From assembly GCA_905147135.1 (NCBI GenBank), contig LR990053.1, positions 18,364,501-18,428,500 on the forward strand: DNA of 64,000 nt, in the 5' to 3' direction. The position numbers and the translations under genes are program-made. Below the pieces are notes generated by a model, which made no database searches, was not told the origin of the DNA, and saw nothing but the letters and a program-made list of their open reading frames with translations. Below are positions 41,352-52,190 of the stretch, piece after piece. The DNA comes from Blastobasis lacticolella (lineage: Eukaryota; Arthropoda; Insecta; Lepidoptera; Blastobasidae). The stretch's first letter is position 1, and each line of letters opens with the position of its first letter.

Positions 41352-41539
41352 ACTGCTGTTCTATACAGGTATTTACTTTTATCTAGGTATCTAGGACAAA
41401 TAATGTATTAGCACATAAGAAATGTAAAAAAACAAAAAGGCTCTGTGGGTTTTTTGCCGTTTCTTTCCCCCACGGAGAACCACCTTGGAAGAGGCTTTAA
41501 ATTTCCTTCCTTTCCCACACATAGTGACTTCTGTCTGCG

Positions 41540-41815
41540 GTTGGGTAGGGGTAGGGTAGTAGTTAGAGTAAGGGTAGGGTACGGGTAAGATAGTGGTAGG
41601 GTAGGGGTAAGATAGTGGTAGGGTAGGGGTAAGATAGTGGTAGGGTAGGGGTAAGATAGTGGTAAGGTAGGGGTAACATAGTGGTAGGGTAGGGGTAAGA
41701 TAGTGGTAAGGTAGGGGTAAGGTAGTGATAGGGTAGGGTTAAGGCAGTGGTAGAATACGGTAGAAGTAAGCTAGGGGTAGGGTAGGGATAGGATAGAGTA
41801 GGGTGGGAGCAGCTA
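41540..41815 (+). repeat. 22-bp G-rich minisatellite
   Basis: The unit GGTAGGGTAGGGGTAAGATA(GT) repeats about every 22 bases, most regularly from 41590 to 41740, and decays on both sides. The minus strand is C-rich and open for 112 codons as a Pro/Tyr/Leu/Thr repeat (YPYPTT, LPYHYLTP). This is a by-product, since 22 is not a multiple of three and the codons cycle. Plus-strand GGG runs could form G-quadruplexes. Confidence 0.92.
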
Positions 41816-41959
41816 CCTATCACATGCAGCATGTGTAATGCACGCTCACTTAGAAGTCTGTCTGGCGGTGGCGTGGGGGCCGGGTCGCTCTTTTCCCTCA
41901 AATATGGTTGAATTGGACGATGGCTGGGCCCTGCGTTTTACTCGTGAACGGGTGCTGCC

Positions 41960-42160
41960 TTGGTGGACTGGCTTACTCTTGCTGTAGTTTTAGGTGGTTT
42001 TTCTTAATTTTGCTAGACATATTTATATAATATATTGACCGCCATGGGGCGGCCAGCGTGTCACTGTGTGCTTCCTTCCTACTTTCCTATGTTTCCTCCT
42101 CTTTGACGATTGAAAGAGATATTTAATGTCCTAATCAATAAATAAATATTGAATTTTGAC
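41960..42160 (+). repeat. LT6 repeat, longer copy
   Basis: CTTGCTGTAGTTTTAGGTGG, TTTTTCTTAATTTTGCTAG, CATGGGGCGGCCAGCGTG, CTTCCTTCCTACTTTCC, TTTGACGATTGAAAGAGATA and AATCAATAAATAAATATTGA. It reaches further 5' than the other copies. Confidence 0.75.
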
Positions 42161-42570
42161 TTCGTTCGCGTACACCTACTTAACCACTACCTTTTCTCTT
42201 ACTTATAAACTTTCCTCTTTATTCACTCTATCAATTGTTGAAAACCGCATTAACCGCTTATTTTATTTACAATTGTGCATAACTGACATTGAAAATATCA
42301 ATTCATTAAATTTCTCGTGATAATTTTTTTTTCTTTACGACTTATTTTATTAGTATAAATTTGTATGTTCTCAATTATAAAATGGAAGAACCTACTTCAT
42401 TATTGTATGTCCGAAATAGACAAGCTGTTGAGACTCATAACTTTAAATGCAACAACTTATTGTACACAGTTCAGCAATTAATAAATATTTTATTCTTTTA
42501 AAATCCGATGCGTACTTTAAAATATACATAGTGATAAACGGCGGGAAGCGACTTTGTTTTATACTATGTC
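42160..42570 (+). repeat. NR3 repeat split by about 230 bp
   Basis: CTTCGTTCGCGTACACC ... ATCAATTGTTGAAAACCGCA at 42160-42265 resumes as AATCCGATGCGTACTTTAAA ... GACTTTGTTTTATACTATGT at 42495-42570. Unassigned AT-rich sequence lies between. Confidence 0.45.
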
Positions 42571-43204
42571 AGATTACCAAAAAAGAAACAGAAAAGTAGG
42601 GTAGTTATTTTTATGGTAGTGTTAGAACGAGCACAAGGACTATAGCTTGTTGTATCGATAAGTGAATCACTGAGTATTGAGATTCAATAATCGATGCATT
42701 TATTCTGCAAGTGATGGGTGACCGTGCGCGCTGCGAACATGATTCACGAACGCGATCGGGCGTAATGGGTATCGGTGTCCGGCGCCTCGTCGCCGTATTC
42801 ATTCATACGCGCTGTTTGGTCTGCTCTGCATCCTTTAACAGGGAGTCATGGGGGTAGAAAATTGTTATGCGTGGGCATGGGTCATTTTAACCTAGGGTAT
42901 CTTCGTATTTTTTTAATCAAAACTAAGATATAACTGTACCTATGTGTATTTTTTATTAGGACAATTCTTTAATCACTGCAATAAAGGTTTTAAAAAGCAC
43001 TGATAATCAAGGTAGTTGGATTTTCCTAGTCTAATTTGATATACAATTTTAAAATATTCAAACTTTCATTTTTTAATGCCATATTAATAGATTTCAATAT
43101 TGTATCTTTCAAATAAATTATATAATTTTAATCAAATCTGCAAATTACAAATTACATAGGAAATGTGTTAAAAATTACACACACAATTCAATCACAATAT
43201 TTAT
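42571..43204. other. No gene seen
   Basis: GATGGGTGACCG at 42713 matches a 12-base stretch of 5S rRNA, but nothing around it does. Otherwise unassigned. Confidence 0.4.
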
Positions 43205-43262
43205 CTACTTTTTGTAATTAGGTATTCTTGTGTGAGCAATAAAGAGTTTATCTATCTATATA
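43205..43262 (+). repeat. LT4 LINE tail
   Basis: TAGGTATTCTTGTGTGAGCA, ATAAAGAGTTTATCTATCTA. This short copy shows the (CTAT)n tail. Confidence 0.65.
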
Positions 43263-45200
43263 GAAAAAAATTGCGCGAAATTGTTACATCAACTACGGGG
43301 ATGGGAAAATTACCTTTTTTAAATTTTAACATCGTGTTGCTCACAGCGTGAGCGGCCTTTGACTAAGTCCGTATCAACAGCAGTTAGAGAGATTCAAGAA
43401 CTCCTGCTACTGAGAATTGCGACGTTGCTTTTATAGTTTCTAAACTATAGGTAATCTAAAACATCCTAGGTCATTTAGACTTATCCCCCATGTCACAGGT
43501 TCAAAACATTTTTGGCTTCGCTTATAGAAATAGAGATTATTTTTGTAGCTACTGTTCAGGACCTGAGAAATCCTGAGCAGACAGAAAGAAATTAAGCAAA
43601 ATTTCATTTTCCTGTTTCATGTATTGCATGACACCGTGCTCTGAGTACGGAGCGCGTGCCTGTAATCCTCTTCTTGCAGTAAATATTTTTTCTCTCCAAC
43701 TTTACGCAACAAACTAAACTAGCGCGCAACAAAGACGAGGGAGCGAAGCGAGTGAACCCGCTAGCTCGCGGTGTGTGCACTTTATAATCCGTACACGGCA
43801 CCGCTCCCAGGTAATCCATCAAGGGAACTTTCGGAGCCCCATTCGGAGTTGTCGCGAGAAAGTTGGGGACTCGTTACGGGCGAAACTGCAACCGGCGCCT
43901 GGGCTATCAGTCCTTACAAGCTACAACAAACAGAGTCCGTTCCGGTCTCTTCGTTACCATTCCCGGGCCCGCCCCGCCCACTCATCTCCATTTTGTTTAA
44001 CGACCTCGCAATCTTCATGTATGTAAAGTGGCTTTCGACCTTTGACGCCAAAGTCGTTTGGTCAACTCGGGTGGAGTTATTTTTTAATTAAAATTTTGTT
44101 TGCAGACCAAATTGATGGTTCATTCGGTGCATGCCCTCTTTATGGAGTAATAACGGGCCGCGATATTAGCCACTGCGGACTCTAAGCGACTCATTAAACC
44201 GACATGTTATCAGTAGCCTCGCATCGCTCGCCCGATGCATATTTATTCTATGTTTCTGTAAACATGGATTTGTGTAATCACGTACTTGACTACTCAACGT
44301 AATATTTGCGATTTCGTAAGCCTTGTTTTCATTAACCGAATTGCGTATTCATGGAGCGTCCTAATAATTGAATCAAAGCAAGAATTCGTTCAAAAACAGG
44401 GCAGCAGTCGGCTCGACGGCGTGACTACATGAATAGGGGAGAAATAAAATGGAATCACTCCAAGCAGCGATCGCAAACGAAGCGGTGGAGAGATTCGCAG
44501 AAAAGAAAAAACATAAGTAATGGAATAAAATAGAAATGATTTTGTTTCAAATGTAAAATAGAGCCGTTTAGAGATCGGGGCTCTATCAAATTTACATAAA
44601 GAGCTACTTTAGTTTCTTTTGCGATTCTTGCCAGCGAAATCAGATTACACTGTGTTTGGTCTTTGAAGTCAAATAAACAAGCTGACGTTTATTTCATTCA
44701 TATTTTAGTAACAGACATATTTACAGCCATGATATCATTTTCTGTTATTTTTCTATTTCTTTTTTAAGAAGAGAAAACTAACTAAGATAATGAACTAACT
44801 TTCCGGCGCGACTTTATCATGAAGTTTCAATTTAATAAATGTACTCATACAATACCTCCACCTTGGTTCAAGCTAACATAAATTCTTGGCCCGTTGTTTG
44901 ATAAATTATATTGTTAATTTAAATTATTTTCCCCTAGGGGGTATGTTTTTCTGACGTTTTATATAGCACATATATTTGACTAGTTATAAAATGTACATTT
45001 ACCTAAAATGCTAAATAAATCTCGGTGTATATAATTCAAGAAACCATTTTGCTTCGTTAATAATTAATCTGATAATCACAAGTGCCTGTTCAATAATTAA
45101 TTGCTCTAATACCGCTGGATACTAAGCACTAGTACTATTCGAATATGTAACGAGCTCCCACACTATTTCCTTTGTACAGTTTGTACTGTACAATGCATAC
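43263..45200. other. No gene; GC-rich block at 43730-44080
   Basis: 43730-44080 is GC-rich and CpG-rich (GAGCGAAGCGAGTGAACCCG; CGGGCCCGCCCCGCCCACTC) with overlapping open frames on the plus strand (43771-44091, 43775-44026) that show no domain. The rest is AT-rich and unassigned. Confidence 0.45.
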
Positions 45201-45204
45201 TCCC

Positions 45205-45265
45205 TTCGTATTTCTAATGTCCATAGGCAGCGGTGACCGCTTTCCATCAGACAACCAGCGATTTT
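45205..45265 (+). repeat. LT2 tail
   Basis: TTTCTAATGTCCATAGGCAG, CGGTGACCGCTTTCCATCAG. A TAATAAGTGG-like piece near 45410 (CCACTTACTATCAGGTGG) may be a second, eroded copy. Confidence 0.65.
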
Positions 45266-45945
45266 CTCACGTTTAACATGAAAAACCTCAGCTCAGTGAG
45301 AACACATTTTCAGTTAGTATTTAAAGTGACAATGCACTTGCAGTTATGCATTTTTCGTTCCGTGCGACCTTAATGCATAAATAGTAGATGTTATGGGCGT
45401 TAGTTACCACTTACTATCAGGTGGATAATCAACTCGTTTGTCACTGCGTAGCATAAAAAAAAACAACGCGCCATTCCGCCCTCATAATGAAACTTGCACA
45501 GCTATTTACGCGAAATGATACCGGCAATTATTTACCTTATTCCGTAGTCCATTCCGGAAGTCCCCGACACGTCCCCTCGTTGCAAAAAATGTCCTCAATA
45601 AGTTCAGGCCTCCACGCAATGAAGACAGATAGTCTTCTTGCATCGGGCGAGGGAGGGGGTCGCGGGGGCCTCCCACGTGACCCAAATAGCAATGGCTTTC
45701 GGGACCGAAAAAATATCGAAATTAAATTCCTATGAAACAGCATCAATAAGGAGGTTTTGATTTTGGCTGCAGACGGAATGGCGAATTTGTCCCGAGGGCG
45801 TGCGTGTAGGATGTAGGCATAACCGCGATATTTTCGGGAGAACTTTTCGGAGTCGAAACATTTCACGAAGAGCAATGAATAGGTAATGTAGATACTTTTT
45901 GAACGATCGGTTTAATTAACAAGTTGAATAATGTTTTATTTTTAT
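45266..45945. other. No gene recognised
   Basis: 45480-45720 is GC-rich with opposed open frames (plus 45487-45735; minus 45537-45875). A GAGGGAGGGGGTCGCGGGGG run sits at about 45650. No domain recognised. Confidence 0.4.
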
Positions 45946-45949
45946 TTCC

Positions 45950-46130
45950 TAGGCACACGGACGAACGGTCCACCTGATGGAAAATGGCCACCGTGGTCCA
46001 GAACATCTGCAACCTACGAAAAGCGGATGCGGTGCCGGCCTTTTGAAGAACCCAATGTTGTAATGCAGAGGAAAGACTTCGGGATGGGAGCTCATTCCAC
46101 TTGGTCGTGCGTGGTAAAAAGGCTCGTGAT
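45950..46130 (-). repeat. LT3 LINE 3' end
   Basis: LT3 on the plus strand: GGCACACGGACGAACGGTCC, ACCTGATGGAAAATGGCCAC, GGTCCAGAACATCTGCAACC, GCGGATGCGGTGCCGGCC, TTTTGAAGAACCCAATG. Copies: 58503-58665 (same strand) and 63090-63215 (opposite). Confidence 0.7.
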
Positions 46131-46135
46131 GCCGT

Positions 46136-46164
46136 GACGTCATGTATGACGAATACATGACGTC
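46136..46164. repeat. Perfect 12-bp inverted repeat (hairpin)
   Basis: GACGTCATGTAT (46136-46147) and ATACATGACGTC (46153-46164) are exact complements around GACGA. It lies just past the LT3 sequence. Confidence 0.9.
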
Positions 46165-46311
46165 GCGCCTTTTTCCCGTACAGGTAAAATCTCTCTCGCG
46201 TCTTCTATATTCTACATCAACCTTTTTGTACATCGGTTGTCGGTTTAGGGGACCTTACCTTTCCATAAAATACCTCTCATTTAATCGTGATATGTACGTC
46301 TCGGTCTTGAG

Positions 46312-46603
46312 TGTCGGTGGCCTCGTGGTAAAGGTATTCGACTCGCAAGCGAGAGGTTTCAAACCGGGTTCTAATCCCGCAGCCGCCATGTACCAATGAC
46401 TCTTTTCTAAGTTATGTACATTAGTTGAACACTAACCGATGGTCACGGTGAGGTGTAAAACATCTTGGTGAAACCTGCACATTCAGACGACTGCATGTGT
46501 AACCATAGTCCAATCCGATCATGTTCCCCTGGTAGCAGTCCAAATCTTGGATCATAGTCAGGCGGACCCCGAGCCCCCTTGCGCGAAAGCACAACCGGAA
46601 TGT
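46312..46603 (+). mobile_element. SINE-B with head
   Basis: Head GGTGGCCTCGTGGTAAAGG, TATTCGACTCGCAAGCGAGA, CCGGGTTCTAATCCCGC (box B one base longer than usual), then GCCATGTACCAATGACTC and the body to CACAACCGGAATGTTATAG. Two internal deletions shorten it. Confidence 0.85.
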
Positions 46604-47324
46604 TATAGTTGTTTGTGGTGTTATTTTGTGTAAATAAATGTTTTCTATTTCTATAAAGATGGATGATTCCAACTCTCCAACTCTAAAGAAAAGTAGTATA
46701 AAGCTATACCTTACTGTCACGGAACGCCAATCAGCTCCCGAACCTCTTTAACCAGCGGAAGGCCTTGATCAACCTAGGCAAGGTAACCAAGTGATGGCAA
46801 TGACAAGACGTTGTCGAAATGTTCGTTTTCCTTTATTGTGTACAGTCTTGAATGTCATTCGACGTTGCAAAGTAAGTGATTTTTCAACTTTATTATCAGG
46901 CATCCGAATTTGAATCTCGAATGGCTACATCCTTGAATGACCACATCTCTAATAGGACCATATCCCTTAATGACCACATTTCATATTAGCACCCAAACGG
47001 CCACATCCGTGAACCAAAACTCGCTTTGTTTCACGGATCACACCTTTCGGAAAACGATAAATTCTCATCTTTATGAAATTCCAAAAAATGTTCTAAGAAT
47101 GTGGTTTGCAAATTATTCTAGAAGATTATGATGTTGATAATGTCAAGGGGGAGCTAATTTCAATTTTGCACTGACATCGCAATTTCGCTTAGTAATTATA
47201 GGTTAAGGATCTTAATTATACCTTCTCATCTCATGTTCAGTCTCAAAGGATGTAAGCACCAAAACAATAGTACATGTAATTAGAATACCATAAGATAAGG
47301 TATTAGTGCTGTTTTAGGAGAGCC
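46604..47324. other. No gene seen
   Basis: AT-rich and unassigned. One plus frame of 64 codons has no domain. Confidence 0.45.
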
Positions 47325-47430
47325 TTCTAGGCTTTTTCTGGACAGGCATGCTCCATCTTCGGCCCCGCTGTCACTTACCACCTCATGAGTTGGCAGTCAA
47401 ATGCCTGGTTAGTCCTATTAAAAATATATG
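47325..47430 (+). repeat. LT5 LINE 3' end
   Basis: TTCTGGACAGGCATGCTCC, ATCTTCGGCCCCGCTGTCAC, TTACCACCTCATGAG and CAAATGCCTGGTTAGTCC. Confidence 0.65.
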
Positions 47431-48949
47431 TTAAACGTGATATTCCTCAATTTTCGCTGGGCCCGAATTGAATGTATTAAAATATTATGAATATTCGGAC
47501 CAATCTTCTAAAACCCAAAATAACACAGAGGCCATGGTTTATCCCGAAACTCTCGTATGTAGTTTTCGACAGAATTTTCCGCAGACGAAGTGTTATATTC
47601 GAAGCTGATAAAATTGTGTGTGTCCAATTTGGACAGGCTTGTACCTAGACTCAATAAAGATTACTTAAACTAAAAATACAATCAATTAAGGCACTATAAA
47701 TGTAGGACCTTATTCTGGACACACTCAATAGCTCAGTACCCACCAATCGAGTGTATTTTTATCGTCGGCGGAGGTCCCAGAAGGACGGAGATCAAAGCGC
47801 GTCACTTATCAGTTGCGAAATAAACAACGACTAGGGACAAAGGGCCCAGAACGTTTCAACGGGACATATAAAGCGGGTGGCATCAAAATTCACTTTCCGA
47901 GCAGAGGCTAGATCCGCAAGGACGGGCTCTCGTGCCTCCCCACTTTCCGCTTTCCCAATGATTATATTTTTACCCGACTACAGTTAAATTAGGGCCTAAT
48001 AGTATATTAATGTGTGTATGAATATGGAGACTGAGGTTAGGTCTTTTTCTTGTTTCATACTTTACGGCGTATTTCTGGAGTAGTATTTCAGGTTCTTTTT
48101 CAGATTATTTTTATGTATCATTTACTCACGAAAACTCACTATTATGGAAGTTCTGGTAAATAATTCATTTTCATTTTTCGAATTATTCTCATATGTGAGC
48201 ACGGGTTCAGCGCATCCGTTTAAAATATGAATGAAAGTTTTTCCTGGAATCAGACTTTACCAGAAGCGAAATTAACTGTGTTTGAGCTTCTTTCTCACAA
48301 ATTATATTTAATTATTTATTTGAACTGTTTTTTGTGCACGATAACAGGTATACAAGTTACAATACAAGCAAAACAACACAACAGGTAAAACTTATTTCAT
48401 ACGATTATACTTTAGGTATCAACACAAGTTATCACCGCGAAGGCAAATAAAAAAGAAACCTTATCCTTGCGCATTTTATTTCTTTTCGTACCAACGACCA
48501 GCGCCACTAGTGCAGCGTCGACAAGCCGTGGGAGGATGCCCGCAGTAAACACTGAGCTTGGTGGAGTCAGCAGCGCGGTATGTAAACTCGGTGGGGGAGC
48601 GGGGAGCGAAGATCGAGGAGGGGGGGACACAATAAATAAAACAAATGCGTCAATCCGACGGCGGACGAACCTCTGGCATTCGTTACGCTGAGGACCCGGA
48701 ATCCGTCTCAGCCTTGATCTGCTTTAGATCGTCGACGAAATAGACGCTTTACGCACCCAATGGTTGCGATAAAATGGAACGCTTTTATTTTCTTTCTTTT
48801 TAGTTTCACACGGAAATAGTCGCAAACGCAGGAAAATAAATGTAGCGGAAACGCGGAAATAGTGCAGGTGTCCTAACTTTTCAGTACTCGTACTAAACAT
48901 AACTTTCACGTTGGTAATTGAATTCTTACTATGCGAATACATCTCGTAC
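47431..48949. other. No gene; weak TATA candidate and GC-rich block
   Basis: CATATAAAGCGGG (47867-47879) is followed about 25 bases later by ATTCACTTTCC, which could act as an initiator. No coding frame follows. 48490-48720 is GC-rich (GGGGGAGCGGGGAGCGAAG; GAGGGGGGGACAC) with overlapping open frames and no domain. Confidence 0.35.
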
Positions 48950-49090
48950 CTGTAATTAAATAACGCGGTTCGGTATCTTATCCTCGAAACCGGAATATAA
49001 CAGACGCATTGTCGCTTGGCTACAGAAATAGATTACCCACAGCGACCCATCAAGCTTGACAGAACCCTATCATCGGTAAAAGGTTCTAAG
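48950..49090 (+). repeat. LT8 repeat
   Basis: TCGTACCTGTAATTAAAT, CGAAACCGGAATATAACAG, TTGTCGCTTGGC, ATCAAGCTTGACAGAACCCT, in the same order as 38700-38885. Confidence 0.6.
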
Positions 49091-50085
49091 ATCCCCGCTA
49101 CGATACAGCTTGTACTCGGCGTATGAATGAAGTTCCCCGAATAGGAGTAACTAACGTTTCGGTCTGTCAGTAGCTCTAGCACAGTACGTTGCCGCAATTG
49201 TTCCTAAGCTGCCATAAAGGACGGGTTGATGCCCCGCAACGCTTGCAAACAATACAGATACAGAGCGCATCTATCACCGGCGGCTGACAAGGAAACAAAG
49301 TTGGGAATAGTCTAAGTTTTTTGGCAAAATTTCAATCCGCGGTTCTCGGAGGCACGTCAAATTTAGACAAACACCAATTCTCTCATGAATAAAAGATGAG
49401 ACGTCCGTCGATCCGGGCCATCGATAGGTGGCTCGCAGCCTTTACGACTGCAATTTTCAACGTCTTTATATCTCTATTATTAAGGCTTATTTCTGTGCGA
49501 TCTCTGGCCCCGTATTCAAGGACAAAGGGTTTTAGTGGCCCTAAATACTTCCTGTTGTTTCGCTTTTATTATTGATCATATCGTGCGACTCGCTGCCTTC
49601 CCGATACGGCCTCATGAAAGATGGAAACGCTTAACGACCAAACTGAATACATTAATAATTTTGTCATTGTGAGCATTCAATCTTGGATAGATGCAATAAT
49701 CTCAAGATAAAGTTGGTTTTTAGCTGAATATTATCTTAGTTTGCCATAGTGTCGGAGGTCAAGACTCATTTTGAGTCGCGGCGTCATCATATTAAGTAGG
49801 TAACATGTATTTGCCATACGCAAAGCCCATATCTTGACAATGACTAATCCAACAGCAGAGCATTGAATGATATAAAAAAAATTGTTAAAAAACAAACGGT
49901 GTTTGTTTCGAAATTCCATTAAATTTCACGTGATAAAGCTATTTGCCATTTGGGAGTTACGATTACCAGTTGAGCCATTGGTATTACCTACTGCTCAAAT
50001 GTATGCAATTTAGCAAAGTTGAGCAGTGGGGAAGAAGGGAGTTCATTCTCACACCTTTAGAACCAAAATGGTTCCAGAAGAACTG
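49091..50085. other. No gene seen
   Basis: Unassigned sequence with no lasting frame. Confidence 0.45.
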
Positions 50086-50240
50086 TTCAGAGGAACGAGG
50101 AGGAATCGTTCAAGGGGTATATTAGAGGTCTCCTTAGCGGGCAATGCATTGGTAACGGCCCTGGACATCAGCTGATGTCTATGGGCGACGGTGACCACTT
50201 TCCGTCAGGTAGCCCGCATACCTGTTTCCGAACACTCGTT
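50050..50240 (+). pseudogene. LINE ORF2 end with LT2 tail
   Basis: GTTCAAGGGGTATATTAGAG (about 50108) corresponds to TTTAAGAGGTATATTAGAGG at 17729, where the codons read FKRYIRG. It continues GCGGGCAATGCATTGG, ATGTCTATGGGCGACGGTG, ACCACTTTCCGTCAGGTAGC. Thus it is the same LINE as at 17540, but with frameshifts. Confidence 0.6.
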
Positions 50241-50426
50241 GGTTATGGACTGCCTAGTGTTTTCCCAAGAGCGCATAATATTGAACTTTTGAAGAAGAGT
50301 GTGAAATAGTTATTACGGGGTCCGCATCACGCTATTATATACCTAATATTCAAAATGTCTATAACATTGACCTGATTGTTAATAATAAACGGACAACAAG
50401 AAAAGTGGCAGCAGTACTCCATGCAG

Positions 50427-50490
50427 GATCGGACACAAGTCCGATCTATGCTACAGTTATATTAAGCACAAGCTTAATATAACTGTAGCA
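50427..50490. repeat. Two adjacent perfect hairpins with identical ACAA loops
   Basis: Hairpin 1: GATCGGAC (50427-50434), ACAA, GTCCGATC (50439-50446). Hairpin 2: TGCTACAGTTATATTAAGC (50449-50467), ACAA, GCTTAATATAACTGTAGCA (50472-50490). Arms of 8 and 19 bp match without error, two bases separate the hairpins, and the loops are the same. They sit some 10 bases beyond the truncated end of a minus-strand LINE remnant. Confidence 0.95.
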
Positions 50491-50499
50491 ACTGCTTTG

Positions 50500-51140
50500 A
50501 AGTGAAGTGCCGCCTAACCTTCGAGAGGATACGAGGCTGTAGTCTTTGCTTTGGATTCGATGTATTGGCCGAAGTTGAGATTGATAGATAGCTCGACACA
50601 AAACAGCTGTAAGTTATCGGTAATTTCTACAGGTACATTCTGAAAAGTCGGAGTATATGGAATGGACTCCGTTTGGCGGAAAACAAACACGCGTTTGTTT
50701 CGGTAGCGTTGAATGCCTCCAGATTGGCATTGCCCCAATCGGAGACAGTCAAGAGGCCTTCATTCAAACGTTTAACCATGGTCACTCAACAATATTGAAT
50801 ATCAGATCTATCATTACTGTGCTGTCGTCTGCGTACCCAAAAGAAACGGGAACAAAAGGATCGTAAATATGCAGCAGGAAAAGAGTCACGCACAGAACCG
50901 ACACCTGAAGAACTCCTGCGTCGATAGCCTGAAGATCAAACGAGTAGCCAACAAGAACTATGCGGATTAATCGTTCACTCAGAACCATAATCAGGTGCAA
51001 AAGCAGGAATACCAAAGTAGAGAAGTTTTCTTAGAAAGCCTGCGTACCAAACCCTGTTAAATACCTTGGCAAGGGCCTCGCCGTGCTTCCTGAAATTCTG
51101 AAGCCGCCGTGAAGTCCTAGAAAGTCCCCAGTCGACCGAC
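50500..51140 (-). pseudogene. LINE reverse transcriptase fragment, frameshifted
   Basis: On the minus strand in order: HGEALAKVFNRVWYAGFLRK (motif A, aligned with DISKAFDRVWHAGLL, the catalytic Asp lost to V at KVFNRV), LLYFGIPAFAPDYGSE and a frame change, YSFDLQAIDAGVLQVSVLCV (motif B, usual GVPQGSVLSP), LFLLHIYDPF, FGYADDSTVMID (motif C, catalytic Asp pair present), then another frame change to NLEAFNATETNACLFSAKRS and FQNVPVEITDNLQLFCVELS, and SINLNFGQYIESKAKT. At least three frameshifts and altered motif A make it dead. Truncated at both ends. It is a different LINE family from 39960-41351. Confidence 0.78.
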
Positions 51141-51160
51141 CAGGCACGAGCTGTTTATAG

Positions 51161-52119
51161 GCTAGCTTCCATGACTTAGGTATGTACGTATGTTCTAAAA
51201 GTTACATACATCATGCAAACAAATAAAAAAAAATTGATATATTTTTAATGCAGCCATTGTCTGTTTGCACTATTTACTTTGTTTGTTTGTCTTTTTATTT
51301 CATAAAACATTACACTAAATATACACAAGGAAACAGTTTATAATGCGAAGGCGAGCTTATCCCTTATACTTTTATGTGTTCCCTTTATTTTCCGCGGCTC
51401 CAACCTGAAAGGTGGCTTTATTACCCACACAAACCTGGCCCATATAGACCAGCATCGTTAGATTGCCATTAGATTGGATACACGAAAACATGTCAGACTT
51501 TATAGGAGCAATTTCAACATTTCCACGTATATCTGAAAATTGTACAAAGAATGTTTGAGCACACAAGGCACATGTATCTCTGTGTTTATTTTGCGCCAAT
51601 TATCTTTATTTGGCGTGTACGCTACACATGGTTCTAATAAATTTATCGACGAAAATAGGTCAGCTCGTTAAGTGCTGAGGCAAAGGGAGGAGAAATATTA
51701 GAAATAAACAAACACACGTCGGTGAGGCTGTCTGTGCGTGCTCTTGGAGAGGGTATTATGCCTCGCCGGAACGTGATTTGAATTGCTTTGAACCCGCCGC
51801 GGCACCCGGATAATTTCAATAGACCCCCACCATAACGGGGATGTAGGGAAACGATTGCCATTTTTATTTTGCCACGCAATGAATAATACATTCGCTCAGT
51901 GACGAGTATTTATGCTAGTGGGCAATTTGTTGGCGAATGAGCTACTGGTTTGATGTAGCGCTGAGAGCGTGGTGTTGGATATTTTCAAGGTTAGATACTA
52001 GGCGCTCCCGCTATTCATAAATACGAAACTCGATTTGCTGTACCTACTCTTATTTTTTCTCCTTAAGAAATTCCGGAATAAAATAAGCAGCAGATACAGA
52101 TAGAAATATTTGGGCAACC
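51161..52119. other. No gene recognised
   Basis: The minus frames 51372-51599 and 51643-51891 show no domain. The rest is AT-rich. Confidence 0.4.
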
Positions 52120-52190
52120 TTATAAACACTATTCTCATAATCATCCGAGCGGTTAAATCCCGGTTTCTACTAGGGTTCACTTTCCTGGTT
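52120..52190 (-). repeat. LINE tail piece
   Basis: On the minus strand GAAACCGGGATTTAACCGC, TCGGATGATTATGAG, matching the tail region of the LINE at 6296-6466. Confidence 0.5.

Noticed and set aside
41563..41901. 112-codon Pro/Tyr/Leu/Thr-rich frame on the minus strand
   Set aside because: It is the translation of the 22-bp minisatellite. Its periodicity comes from the DNA repeat, and there is no domain or signal peptide.
42713..42724. GATGGGTGACCG as a 5S rRNA gene
   Set aside because: Only 12 bases match; the flanks do not follow 5S rRNA.
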